Below, in pieces: positions 11,046-20,295 of a DNA stretch of 64,000 nt. Origin of the DNA: Myxococcus stipitatus (GTDB taxonomy: Bacteria; Myxococcota; Myxococcia; Myxococcales; Myxococcaceae); NCBI RefSeq assembly GCF_037414475.1, contig NZ_CP147913.1, forward strand, positions 3,100,001 through 3,164,000. The letters are read 5' to 3'. The notes beneath the pieces were generated by a model. The model did no database searches. It worked only from the letters and a program-made list of their open reading frames with translations, and was not told the DNA's origin. Position 1 is the first letter of the stretch; the number at the start of each line of letters is the position of its first letter. A program made the translations under genes and the position numbers.

Positions 11046-13558
11046 GGGAAGGAGGGGGGCTGCGAGAGGGGAAGCCGGAAGGTGAAGGTCGTACCGCGAC
11101 CCGGAATGCTATCCACGGCGATTTCGCCGCGGTGCTCCTCGAGGATGCGTTTGACGACAGCCAGGCCCAGGCCGGTGCCCTGGGCCTTCGTGGTGAAGAA
11201 AGGTTCGAAGACGCGGTGGAGCAGCTCGGCGGGAATCCCCGGCCCCTGGTCCGCCACGTCGATGCGCAGCTGCTCGCGGCCCGCATGGGCCTCACGGCGA
11301 GCCCGCACCTGCACCCGCCCGCCGTGCGGCATGGACTGAATCGCGTTGACGGCCACGTTGACGAGCGCCTGGCGGATGAGCCGCCGGTCCATGGGCACGG
11401 GCGGCAGTCCCGGCTCCACCTCCGAGTCGATGTGGACAGGCCGGTCCGGTGCCCCACCCTGCACACGCGCCGCCTCCAGTGAGTCCTGGAGCACGCGGCT
11501 CAGGTCCTCGTGCTGAAGCACCGGGTCCCTGGGACGGGTGTAGTCGAGCAGGTCCCCCACCATGCGGTTGAGACGGTCGCTCTCCTCACCCAGGATGTCC
11601 AGCAACATGGCCGCGTCTCCCGCGGGCTCCAAGAGCCGGCGCAGCGACGCCACCGCGTTGAAGATGACCCCGAGGGGATTGCGCACCTCGTGGGCGACGA
11701 TCGCGGACAGCTCGCCCAATGCGGCCAACCGCTCGCGCTTCACCATCTCCGCGCGCGTGGCGGCCAGCTCCGCGTAGCTGGCCCACAGCGATTCATACAG
11801 GCGCGCGTTGGCGATGGAGAGCGCGAGCTGGCCACAGGTGGCCTCCGCGAGCTCCACCAGCTCCGGACCGAAGGGACGCGCGCGGCGCGTATCGTCCACC
11901 AGCACCACGCCGATGAGCTCCTCGCGCGAGGTGAGCGGCAACGCCAGCAGCGCCTTCTCTCCGAAGCGCTGCACCAACTGCGCGTTGAAGCCCTCACCCG
12001 CGGACGCCACGTCCTCGATGGCCACGGGCCGCCGCTCTCGCGCCGCGCGGGCCGCCACGGTGTCGCTGCCCAGTGACACCGTCACCGTGCGGAAGAAGTC
12101 CCGATGCGCCGCCGACGCCGCCGCGCCCCGGAGCGCCTTGGAGCTCTCGTCGTAGAGCATGATGTAGCAGTTGGACACGTCCAGCAGGTGGACGAGGAAG
12201 TCCGACGCCACGTCGAGGATGCTCGAGGTCTCCAGCACACCCGACGTGGTGCGCGCCAGGTCCAGGAGCAGCCGCGTCTCGGTGAGCTGGCGCGCGGACT
12301 CCGAGCGCAGCCGGCGCTGCTCCAGCAGCGTCATCAACAGCTCCGCCAGCGTCCCCAACAGCCGCACGTCCCGCGCGTCGAAGGACCGCCCGGGCGCGCG
12401 CAACACCTGGAGCACACCGCACACCTCGCCGCCGCGAGCCAGCCGCACCGCCGCGCCACTGCCCAGCGTTCCCCTCGAGGCCTCGGACAGGAGCGAGCCC
12501 TCGGCCGCATTGCCCAGGTTGCCATCCAGCGCGTCAGGCACCGACGCCCCCATCACCCCGCCCAGCCGCTCGACATCCCCGCCCGGCCCCACCGCCTCCG
12601 CCAGGCCCACGTGGGCCGACAACACCAGCGGCCCCTTCGGGCCCTGCGTCAAATGCAGCGCCGCGGCCTCCGCGAGGAGCAGCTCCGACACTCGCGACAA
12701 GAAGTCCTCGGGCGTCGGAGGAATGGGCCGCGCCACGAAGCGCGCCATCTCCGCGACGGCGCCCACTTCCCACCGGCTGCGCGTGCCATCCGCCTGCACG
12801 CGAGCATCCGCCAGCGCCGCCTCCACCACCTTCGCGAAGAGCGTCAGCACCGAGCCATGGCGGGGCGCCACCCACGGGCCCTCCACCCGCAACACCTCCA
12901 CCTGCGGCCCGCCCACCGGCAGGTACACATGCGTGGGCGAGGCCAGCTCCGCCCCACCGAACACGGGGCGCCCGTCCGACAGCGCCTCCAATCCCAGGTG
13001 CACGTCAACAGGCGGCAAGCCTCCGTCGAGCGCGTTCAAACGCAGCCCATCCCAACGGAAGAGGCGTCCTCGAAAGCCCGCGGCCTCCAGGCCCTTGAGC
13101 GCCACGCGGCGCACCGCCTCTTCCGAGTGCGCGGAGACCAGGCCCGCGGACGTCTCCACCAGGCGCTCCGCCATGGACAGCTCGGCGGGCCGGTCCGACA
13201 GGGGCAGCAGGTTGAGCAGCAGCGCCTTGCGTCCACCCTCCAGGGGAACATGGGACGCGAAGAGGGCCACCTCGCGCGTGACGCCGTTCGCGGAGGGCAC
13301 CTGGTAGATTTGCGTGCTCCGGTCCATCGGCACGCCCGACTCCAGCAGGCGATAGCGCTCACTGAGCCGGCTGCGCTCCTCCGGCTGGACGAAGTCCATG
13401 ACGGGGCGCCCCTCCACCCTCTCCCGGGGAAGCCCCAGGAGCGCCAGGTAGGCGTCATTCGCCGCGCACACCCGTCCGTCCACCACCGCGAGCACGGGGT
13501 TGTCGAAGGGCTCAAGGAGGGCGCGCAGGGACGCCTCGTTGTGTGGCTTCGTGCTCAT
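11042..13558 (-). CDS. soluble PAS-GAF-GAF sensor histidine kinase
   Basis: The 838-residue kinase has no obvious membrane helix, so it should sense a cytoplasmic signal. Domains in order are a PAS fold (about 15-110), two GAF-like regions (about 285-410 and 430-585), a dimerisation/phosphoacceptor helix with H623 in IVAHEVRNPLGVIF, and a HATPase domain with N-box, G1 box DQGPGIP, F-box FEPFFTT and G2 box GTGLGLAVV. The ATG overlaps the selB stop, and the kinase stop overlaps the response regulator start, making a tightly coupled two-component pair. The ligand is unknown. Confidence 0.93.
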
Positions 13559-15471
13559 CCGCGACGCAGCACCCGCTTCTCGCCCACCCGGAGCGTCACC
13601 TTCTCCCGGTCGAAGTACTCGGACAGCGGAATGACGAACTTGCGGCTCTGTCCCACCAGTTCCTTGAAGGCCTGGGTGCTAATCTCCTTCTTCTCGCGAA
13701 GGTGGGCAACCAGCCGCTCTCGCAGCCCCCCCAACGCCGCCGCGTCGAAGCACAACTCCTCGCTCACGCGCACCACCCGCCCCTCGGACGCCAGGACCTT
13801 CAGGAGCTCCCTCAACCGGGGCACGGGCAGCTCGAGCTTCCGCGACAGCTCACCCTCCGTCGGAGGCGCAAGCCCACCCGAGGACAGCTCCGCGGCGAGC
13901 CGCACCCGCGCCGCCTCGTCTCCCAGCGTCAGCGCGCGAGCACGCCCCTTCAAGCGCGCGAGGTCCTTCTCCACGTCCAGCTTCCCGGCATCCACCAGCC
14001 CCTGCAACACCCGCTGGAAGACTCGCGCATCCAGCTCGGCCGACAAGCGCTGGCGCAGCTCCTCGCGGGACAGGCCCTCGCGCAAGGGCTCCCGCTCATG
14101 GAAGGCGGCCAGCAGCGCGAGCGCACGCCCCTGCAACCCCTCCAGCACCTCGCCCGACACGTACAGCCGCCGCTCGCGGTCCACCAACTGCACCGCGCCT
14201 CGAGCCCCCTCGCGCTCCAGCGTCCGCGTCAGCACCCGAGGCCCCAGCCCCGAGCGTCCGAACAACTCCTGCTGCGTCAGGCCCCGGTAACCCGATTGCC
14301 TGAGCAACCACGATACCTGTCCCGCCGGGTCCGCCTCCCGCAGCGGCGCCACCACCGCCAGCGCGCCCTTGCGCCGCCTGGGTGAATCAATCGCCAGCAC
14401 GCGCCCACCCGCGAGCGTCGCCCCCCGCCCCGGCAACACCCGCGAGCCGCGCAGGATGAAACGCTGCCCCACCAACGCCCCCACCGGAGCGTCCAACCGG
14501 AGCTGCGCCAGCGCCGTCTCACCGGGCTCCATCCGATCCACATCCAACAGCGCCACCGTGGCCTCCACCTGCGCGGTGCCCAGGTGCAGCAGCAGCTTGC
14601 GGCGGCGCGGCAACGGAGACTCCGCCGAGGGAAGCAGCGTCAACTCCACGTCCAACATGCGCGTCTCGGGCAGCTCTCCTGCGCGCGTCAGCACCTGGCC
14701 CCGGTGGAGCGACTCGGCCTCCACGCCCGGAAGGTTCACCGCCGCGCGCTGGCCCGCCTCCACCTTCTCCACCGCGCGCCCATGCACCTGCACACCTCGC
14801 ACGCGCAACGGCCCGAGGGTTCCCGGAAGGAGCGACACCGCGTCCTCCACCGCCAACGCGCCGGAGAGCAACGTGCCCGTCACCACCGTGCCGAAGCCCT
14901 TCAGCGTGAAGACGCGGTCCACGGGCAGGAAGGTGGGCCCCTCGACGGGCCGCTTCGCCAGCGTCCCCGCGGCCTTTCCGAGCGCCCCGCGCAGCGCCTC
15001 CAGCCCCTCCCCTGTCCGCGAAGAACAAGCCACCACCGGCGCGCCCTCCAGGAACGAACCAGCGGTGAGCGCCGCGAGGTCCGCTTCCAGCAGCGCCCGC
15101 CAATCCGGCCCCAGCTCCGCGAGCAGGTCCGACTTGGTCAGGGCCACCACTCCCGCGCGCACGCCCAGCAACCGGCAGATGTCCAGGTGCTCGCGCGTCT
15201 GGGGCATGACGCCCTCGTCCGAGGCCACCACCAGCACCGCCAGGTCCACGCCTCCGGCGCCCGCGGCCATCGCCTTCACGAAGCGCTCGTGGCCGGGCAC
15301 GTCCACCACGCCCGCCACCGAGCCGTCGTCCAACGTCAGGTGCGCGAAGCCCAGCTCCAGGGTGATGCCTCGGCGCTTCTCTTCCTGGAGCCGGTCCGTG
15401 TCGATGCCGGTCAGCGCCTTCACCAACGACGTCTTGCCGTGGTCGATGTGGCCCGCCGTCCCGACAATCAT
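13555..15471 (-). CDS. selB: selenocysteine-specific elongation factor SelB
   Basis: SelB delivers Sec-tRNA to UGA codons marked by a SECIS hairpin. The 638-residue protein (E. coli 614) begins with a GTPase domain: G1 [10 protein letters not shown], the switch region [14 protein letters not shown]3 DVPGHERFV and G4 LTKSDLL. EF-Tu-like beta-barrels follow, and then a C-terminal series of winged-helix modules, the SECIS-binding part of the family. It lies 19 bp after a phosphoribosyltransferase gene and overlaps the histidine kinase by 4 bp. No selA, selD, tRNA-Sec or UGA-containing selenoprotein gene was seen in this window, so the rest of the pathway must be elsewhere. Confidence 0.94.
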   Translation of the reverse strand: MIVGTAGHIDHGKTSLVKALTGIDTDRLQEEKRRGITLELGFAHLTLDDGSVAGVVDVPGHERFVKAMAAGAGGVDLAVLVVASDEGVMPQTREHLDICRLLGVRAGVVALTKSDLLAELGPDWRALLEADLAALTAGSFLEGAPVVACSSRTGEGLEALRGALGKAAGTLAKRPVEGPTFLPVDRVFTLKGFGTVVTGTLLSGALAVEDAVSLLPGTLGPLRVRGVQVHGRAVEKVEAGQRAAVNLPGVEAESLHRGQVLTRAGELPETRMLDVELTLLPSAESPLPRRRKLLLHLGTAQVEATVALLDVDRMEPGETALAQLRLDAPVGALVGQRFILRGSRVLPGRGATLAGGRVLAIDSPRRRKGALAVVAPLREADPAGQVSWLLRQSGYRGLTQQELFGRSGLGPRVLTRTLEREGARGAVQLVDRERRLYVSGEVLEGLQGRALALLAAFHEREPLREGLSREELRQRLSAELDARVFQRVLQGLVDAGKLDVEKDLARLKGRARALTLGDEAARVRLAAELSSGGLAPPTEGELSRKLELPVPRLRELLKVLASEGRVVRVSEELCFDAAALGGLRERLVAHLREKKEISTQAFKELVGQSRKFVIPLSEYFDREKVTLRVGEKRVLRRG

Positions 15472-15490
15472 CGCATCACCGCGGCGCCGC

Positions 15491-16273
15491 TCACGCCCCG
15501 GCCTTGTCCGGGTCCTCGTCGAAGCGGGCGTCGCCCACGCCGGGCGCGTAGTCCCACGGGAAGACCACCAGCGAGCCCGTGGTCAGCCCCGAGAAGTCCG
15601 GCGCATACCCCTCCGGCTTCGCGACCAGGCACGCCGTCGTCACCTTCGTGGCGCCCGCCTCGCGCGCCAGCTTCGTGGCCAGCTCCAGCGTGTCTCCACT
15701 GGACGCCACGTCGTCGACGATGAGCACGCGCCGGCCCTTGAGCTCGCTCGGCATCTCTCCGCTCGTCTTGGGGCCGCCGCGAGGACGTGCGTCGTCGCCT
15801 CTATCCCTGCTGCGGCGGCTGATGCGCACCGGGAAGAACGCGCAGCCCAGCGCCGAGGACAGCGCGCCGCCGACGAAGACACCGCCGTGCGCCACGCCCA
15901 CCACGGCTTGAGGCTTGAAGGACTGGCGGATGGATTCGGCCAGATGATGCACGGCGCGGTCGAACTCCGCCCACGTCAACTCCCGCACGCCCACCGAGCG
16001 CTTGCGCGACTGGTCCTTGCCCGTGGGCTGACGGGGCACCTCCACCTGGGGCGCCAACACCAGGTCCGAGGGAATGGAGATGAGCTTCTTGGCTCCCTTG
16101 CGGGCCGACGCGGACGCCGGCGCCACACGGGACTTGGGAGAAGCCTTCTTGGGAGAAGTCTTCTTCGAGGAGGATTTCGCGGTGGGCTTGCGCTTGCCCT
16201 GGGCCTTTAGCCCGGGCGCTGCCCGCTTGGTGGCCACGGCGGTGAGGCTCCGGCTGGGGTGCGGCCCCGTCAT
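15491..16273 (-). CDS. phosphoribosyltransferase-family protein with basic N-terminal tail
   Basis: The C-terminal ~170 residues form a type I phosphoribosyltransferase domain with the PRPP-binding signature [17 protein letters not shown] and an upstream [13 protein letters not shown] loop, resembling xanthine/hypoxanthine (Gpt-like) enzymes. The first ~60 residues are Lys/Ser/Pro/Ala-rich (repeats such as [12 protein letters not shown]) and are not part of the enzyme fold. The ATG at 16273 is the first start clear of the neighbouring gene; a GTG at 16237 is an alternative giving 248 residues. Purine salvage is the likely role, but the substrate base is not certain. Confidence 0.8.
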   Translation of the reverse strand: MTGPHPSRSLTAVATKRAAPGLKAQGKRKPTAKSSSKKTSPKKASPKSRVAPASASARKGAKKLISIPSDLVLAPQVEVPRQPTGKDQSRKRSVGVRELTWAEFDRAVHHLAESIRQSFKPQAVVGVAHGGVFVGGALSSALGCAFFPVRISRRSRDRGDDARPRGGPKTSGEMPSELKGRRVLIVDDVASSGDTLELATKLAREAGATKVTTACLVAKPEGYAPDFSGLTTGSLVVFPWDYAPGVGDARFDEDPDKAGA

Positions 16274-16367
16274 ACCCCGAGGACCGCGCCGTGGCCATAT
16301 CCCGCCCACACCCCACCCGTCCCCTGGCTCATGAAACACGCGGGGACGGGCCACATCCTGGCGCCAC

Positions 16368-17399
16368 TCAGGCCGCCAGCTTCTCCTCGACCATGCGGTC
16401 GGCCACCTGCTCGGGGCGCAGACCGGACTCCTTCGCGCGCCGCAGCAAGGTGTCGATGGTGTCGAAGATGTTCGAGGCCCGGGCGTACGCCTTCTCCCGG
16501 TCATACCCCGCCCACTCCTGCGCCACGTTGATGAGGCCACCGGCGTTGGCCGCGTAGTCCGGCACGTACAGGATGCCGCGGCTGGCGAGCTGCTCGCCGT
16601 GTCGCATCGTGAGCAATTGGTTGTTCGCCGCCCCGCACACCGCCTTCACCTTCAAGAGCGGCAACGTGGTGTCGTTGATGGCGCCACCCAGCGCACACGG
16701 CGCGTAGATGTCCGCCTCCATGCGGTGCAGGGTGTCCGCGTCCACCGCGGTGGCGCCGTAGTGCTTCACCGCGTGCTCCACGCTGGCGGCGTTGATGTCG
16801 CTCACCCACACCTTGGCGCCGCGCTCGTGCAGTTCCTTCACGAGGTACATGCCCACGTGGCCCACACCCAGCACGGTGACACGCAGGCCCTTCAGGTCCG
16901 CGCTGCCGAAGACGTTCTTCGCCGTGGCCTCCATCGCCCGCGCCACGCCGAAGGCCGTCACCGGCGACGGGTCTCCGCTGCGCTCCTTCAAGCCCACGAC
17001 GTACTTCGTGTGCTTGCGCACGTGCTCCATGTCGTCCGTGCTGGTGCCGCTGTCCTCGGTGGTGATGTAGCGACCACAGAGCGACTCCACCGCGCGGCCG
17101 AACGACTCGAACAGCTTCGCGCGGTCGAAGTTGCCACGAGGCAACATGATGACCGCCTTGCCGCCTCCGTGCGGCAGGCCGGCGAGCGCCGCCTTGTATG
17201 TCATGCCTCGCGCCAACCGGAGCGCGTCCGCGACGGCCTCCTCCTCGGAGGTGTAGGTCGACAGGGCGCGCGTGCCGCCCAGCCCAGGACCCAGCCGCGT
17301 GTTGTGCATCCCCACAATGGCCTTCAGGCCCGTGCGGGAGTCGCTGAGCAGATGGACGGCTTCATAGCCGCCTTCGAGCAATTGCGTGAAGTAACTCAT
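16368..17399 (-). CDS. leucine/phenylalanine/valine-type amino acid dehydrogenase
   Basis: This 343-residue protein belongs to the Glu/Leu/Phe/Val dehydrogenase superfamily, which oxidatively deaminates branched-chain or aromatic amino acids with NAD. The substrate pocket lysines are in MTYKAALAGLPHGGGKAV (Lys69 and Lys81, matching the catalytic pair of leucine dehydrogenase). A Rossmann motif, VLGVGHVGMYLV, starts the nucleotide domain. Length and motifs fit leucine dehydrogenase best, giving branched-chain keto acids, which myxobacteria use for iso-fatty acids. The gene lies 34 bp after hslO in the same direction. Confidence 0.88.
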   Translation of the reverse strand: MSYFTQLLEGGYEAVHLLSDSRTGLKAIVGMHNTRLGPGLGGTRALSTYTSEEEAVADALRLARGMTYKAALAGLPHGGGKAVIMLPRGNFDRAKLFESFGRAVESLCGRYITTEDSGTSTDDMEHVRKHTKYVVGLKERSGDPSPVTAFGVARAMEATAKNVFGSADLKGLRVTVLGVGHVGMYLVKELHERGAKVWVSDINAASVEHAVKHYGATAVDADTLHRMEADIYAPCALGGAINDTTLPLLKVKAVCGAANNQLLTMRHGEQLASRGILYVPDYAANAGGLINVAQEWAGYDREKAYARASNIFDTIDTLLRRAKESGLRPEQVADRMVEEKLAA

Positions 17400-17433
17400 G
17401 GCGCGCGGCCTCTATCGGGGCCACGCACCCAAG

Positions 17434-18324
17434 TCAAACCGTGCCGCTCTCCAACATGCTCCGGATTTCATCTCCCGGAATGACATAGCGCGTCGTGCAG
17501 AACTGGCACGTCGCCTCCGCTTGTCCTTCCTTCTCCAGGAGGTCCTGAAGCTCCTCGCGTCCCATGGCCAACAACGCGCGCTTCACGCGGTCCTTGCTGC
17601 ACGAACAGCCAAAGCGCAGTGGATAACGCGACATCACCTCGAAGTCGGAGTCGGGGATGAGCGCGCGCAGCACCGCGGAGGCTCCCGACGCGGCGTGCGC
17701 CTGGAGCGTGGCGGCCACATCGCGACGGATGCGCTCACCCAGGGCCTGGAAGGCCTCCATGTCCGCGCCCGGCAGCGGCTGGACGAGCACCCCGGCGACG
17801 ATGCCCAGGGGCTCCGTCGTGCCCTCGGACTTGGAGGGGAGCTGGATGAGCATCACGTGTGAGGGGAGCTGATCCGACTGGTGGAAGTAGCGCTCCAGGT
17901 CACCGGCGAGGTCGAAGCGCTCCAGCTCCACCGAGGAGCGGTAGTGCTCGCCGCCCCCCAGGTCCCTCAGCACGGAGAGGAAGCCCTTGTTCCCCAGCAC
18001 GGGACGCCAGTGGTACTGGTCGTCGCTCCCCACGTACTCCACCAGGGTGTTCTTCACGTAGCCGCGCACGAGGCCGGACGTGTCGCCGTCCACGAAGAGG
18101 CCGCGCAGGGGCCCGTCGCACTCCACCTGGAGGTTGACGCGGGAGGCCTCCCCCTTCTGGAGGGAGCCCAGCAGGGCGGCGGCGGTGAGGGACTGGGCCA
18201 GCAGCACCGCGGCGGCGGGGGCCGTCTTGTGAGTGGCCCGGGCCTCGCGGGACAGGTTCGTGGTGAGGGCCAGCACCACCCGGACATCCGACTGCTTCAA
18301 CAATCCACTGACGAGCTCATCCAT
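17434..18324 (-). CDS. hslO: redox-regulated chaperone Hsp33
   Basis: Hsp33 is a cytosolic holdase activated by oxidative unfolding. The 296-residue protein carries the C-terminal zinc-binding redox switch: CSC in RFGCSCSKDRV and CQFC in ATCQFCTTRY. The ATG at 18324 begins MDELVSGLLKQSDVR, matching family N-termini; upstream codons in frame do not look conserved. It is probably the first gene of the run leading to selB and the two-component pair, and is divergent from sdhC across 255 bp. Confidence 0.95.
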   Translation of the reverse strand: MDELVSGLLKQSDVRVVLALTTNLSREARATHKTAPAAAVLLAQSLTAAALLGSLQKGEASRVNLQVECDGPLRGLFVDGDTSGLVRGYVKNTLVEYVGSDDQYHWRPVLGNKGFLSVLRDLGGGEHYRSSVELERFDLAGDLERYFHQSDQLPSHVMLIQLPSKSEGTTEPLGIVAGVLVQPLPGADMEAFQALGERIRRDVAATLQAHAASGASAVLRALIPDSDFEVMSRYPLRFGCSCSKDRVKRALLAMGREELQDLLEKEGQAEATCQFCTTRYVIPGDEIRSMLESGTV

Positions 18325-18579
18325 GGCAGGGCGATTAGCGTGCCCGAGCCCATCTTGCCCACCAACGTCAGAAGGCGGACGCACCGTCGCATGGCGGCCC
18401 GGCAGCAGGCCCACCCAGGGTGACACATAAGTCCAGCCTTATGCCTCCGTGCGCGGCGGCTGGGATACGGGGGTGCGGAAGAAATCCAGCGTCCCGGCCG
18501 GAACGGCTATAACCCGCCCTCCGACAGTCACCTGACTTGGGGCGCGGTCTCTTACCCGCGCGCCATCGCTGGAGAACCG

Positions 18580-19257
18580 ATGAGCACCCAGGCCGCTACA
18601 GCCGACGCCGTTCCCAACAAGACGCCGCTCCTCAAGTCCCGCCTGGGCTCGTTCCTCGCGGTCGTCCCCTTGAGCATCTGGGTGGTCAACCACCTCTGGG
18701 ACAACCTCTCCGCCTTCTACGGCGCCGACGCGTGGCAGAAGTCCGTCACCACGTACTCGAACCCGTACGCCGAGGTCCTGACGTTCCTGGTGGTCATCCT
18801 GCCCCTGCTGTTCCACACCGGCTGGGGAATCATCCGGCTCTTCAGCTTCAAGCCGAACAACGGCCGCTACAACAACTACGGCAACCTCAAGTACATCCTC
18901 CAGCGCATCACCGCCCTGGGCGTGCTCGCCTTCCTGGGCGCCCACATCTGGCTGGCGTTCCTGCGTCCGCGCCTGCTTTTGGGCCACCCCGAGGTGTTCT
19001 CGGACATCGCCCAGCAGATGCACTTCCACACGCCGACCCTGTTCGTCTACCTGCTGGGAACGCTGGGCACCGCGTTCCACCTGGCCAACGGCCTCCAGGG
19101 CTTCGCGATGGGCTGGGGCCTGCTTGGCACCGAGCGCTCCATGCGCCGCTTCGAGCCGTTCGTCCTCATCATCTTCGCGCTGCTGACGGCGATGAGCTGG
19201 GGCGTCATCTACGCGCTCTACACCGCGGGCGCCGCGTTCGGCCCCCCCGCCGCCTGA
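18580..19257 (+). CDS. sdhC: succinate dehydrogenase/fumarate reductase cytochrome b subunit
   Basis: The 225-residue membrane protein has five hydrophobic helices with spaced histidines (LLFHTGWGII, GAHIWLAF, FHTPTLFVYLL, AFHLANGLQGF), the pattern of the single-polypeptide di-haem cytochrome b of type B succinate:quinone oxidoreductases. It anchors the enzyme and passes electrons to quinone. The start is preceded by GGAG eight bases upstream. Genes for the flavoprotein and iron-sulphur subunits do not follow; instead there are three repeats and then ssb on the other strand. Confidence 0.87.
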   Translation: MSTQAATADAVPNKTPLLKSRLGSFLAVVPLSIWVVNHLWDNLSAFYGADAWQKSVTTYSNPYAEVLTFLVVILPLLFHTGWGIIRLFSFKPNNGRYNNYGNLKYILQRITALGVLAFLGAHIWLAFLRPRLLLGHPEVFSDIAQQMHFHTPTLFVYLLGTLGTAFHLANGLQGFAMGWGLLGTERSMRRFEPFVLIIFALLTAMSWGVIYALYTAGAAFGPPAA

Positions 19258-19306
19258 TGATTCGCGGGGCACCGCTTCCCAGGTGCCCCTGTCACAGCCG
19301 TTGAAT

Positions 19307-19351
19307 GCACGTCGGCCGCCCCCGAGAACTCCCGGGAGCGGCCGATTCGTT
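19307..19351 (+). repeat. ~91-bp repeat, copy 1 (hairpin-forming)
   Basis: Copy 1 of a three-copy series after sdhC. The core forms a 14-bp stem with 12 matched pairs (19313-19326 with 19331-19344) around an AACT loop, followed by ATTCGTTTT, so it could terminate sdhC. The core is almost identical to copy 2. Confidence 0.7.
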
Positions 19352-19397
19352 TTCAGCGGTGCCTCGAAGCCAGGGGCATCCATCACCGCCACTCAAA

Positions 19398-19442
19398 GCA
19401 CCTCGCCCACCCCGAGGACTCCCGGGAGCGGCCGATTCGTGT
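19398..19442 (+). repeat. ~91-bp repeat, copy 2 (stem degraded)
   Basis: The core (about 31 bases from 19410) differs from copy 1 at one position, and the following TTC-GC-GTGCCT segment is also shared. The left arm has diverged, so the long stem can no longer form fully. It lies 91 bp after copy 1. Confidence 0.7.
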
Positions 19443-19487
19443 TCGGCAGTGCCTTGACCGGGGAGCACGAAGCATCGGGCCCTGAAA

Positions 19488-19532
19488 GCACACCGGCCGC
19501 CCCCATGAACATGTTGGGGAGCGGCCGGTTCG
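19488..19532. repeat. ~91-bp repeat, copy 3 (hairpin-forming)
   Basis: The outer arms CCGGCCGC (19493-19500) and GCGGCCGG (19521-19528) pair perfectly with further inner pairing. The loop differs from copies 1 and 2, suggesting compensatory drift. It lies 90 bp after copy 2 and 30 bp beyond the ssb stop, so it may be the ssb terminator on the minus strand. Confidence 0.65.
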
Positions 19533-19561
19533 CTTCAGGAGGACTGTGTGAGGCGCGGTGC

Positions 19562-20071
19562 TCAGAACGGGATGTCTTCGTCGTTGTTGCCGCCGCCACC
19601 GCCACCACCGCCCATGCCGTCATCCATGGGGGGCGGCTGACCGTAGTCGTTGTCCATGCCGCCGCGCTGCTGCTGGCCACCGAATTGCCGGCGACCACCG
19701 CCACCACCACCCCCGCCGCCCATGCCGTCCCCGGCGTCACGGCCGCCCAGGAACGTCACCGCGTTGGCGACGACTTCAGTGGTGTAGTTCTTCCGGTTCT
19801 CCTTGTCGGTCCACTCGCGAGTCTGCAGGCGCCCCTCGACGTAGCACTGCCGTCCCTTCTTCAGGTACTCGCCGCAGAGCTCCGCGAGCTTTCCCCAGAC
19901 GACGATGCGGTGCCACTCCGTGCGCTCCTGCTTCTGGCCGTTCTTGTCGTTCCAGCTCTCGCTCGTGGCGATGCGGAAGTTCGCCACCGCCTGGCCGCCC
20001 GGGGTGAATCGCACTTCGGGATCCGCCCCCAGGTTGCCGATGAGGATGACCTTGTTCACGCCACCTGCCAT
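19562..20071 (-). CDS. ssb: single-stranded DNA-binding protein
   Basis: SSB coats single-stranded DNA during replication and repair. The 169-residue protein starts [21 protein letters not shown], the standard OB-fold opening (residues 1-~110). A low-complexity Gly/Gln/Asp linker with two long glycine tracts follows, and the canonical acidic tip DEDIPF recruits partner proteins. The ATG at 20071 is chosen because the family begins here; upstream in-frame sequence is unrelated. Confidence 0.96.
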   Translation of the reverse strand: MAGGVNKVILIGNLGADPEVRFTPGGQAVANFRIATSESWNDKNGQKQERTEWHRIVVWGKLAELCGEYLKKGRQCYVEGRLQTREWTDKENRKNYTTEVVANAVTFLGGRDAGDGMGGGGGGGGGRRQFGGQQQRGGMDNDYGQPPPMDDGMGGGGGGGGNNDEDIPF

Positions 20072-20295
20072 GACTGCTCCCTCTGCCTTTCGGTCGAGGT
20101 CCCACCCACCACGGGAGGGACACGGCCCGCCGGGTATCAGCCCTGGCGGGTTGCCTTCCACGTATAGCAGCGCCCCCTGACATTTCCAGAAGGCGGACCC
20201 TGGCGTGGGGGGTTGGCCGGACGGCCACTCCCCAGGCGGGCCCCAGGTGTGAGAGCGCCTCACCCCGGGAGTCGCCCGGAGACAGGCGGGAAGCA

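Noticed and set aside
12104-14290. Long plus-strand frames over the histidine kinase and selB (also 9570-11339 over the response regulator)
   Set aside because: Shadow frames: His/Arg-rich, no recognisable domains, fully overlapped by well-supported minus-strand genes.
13555-18324. Search for an in-frame TGA selenocysteine codon and SECIS element near selB
   Set aside because: All neighbouring genes end at positions consistent with their families, and no reading frame resumes with homology after a TGA.
19600-19735. Short repeated motifs that resemble a repeat array near ssb
   Set aside because: They are glycine-codon tracts of the SSB linker, not CRISPR repeats; there are no regular spacers.
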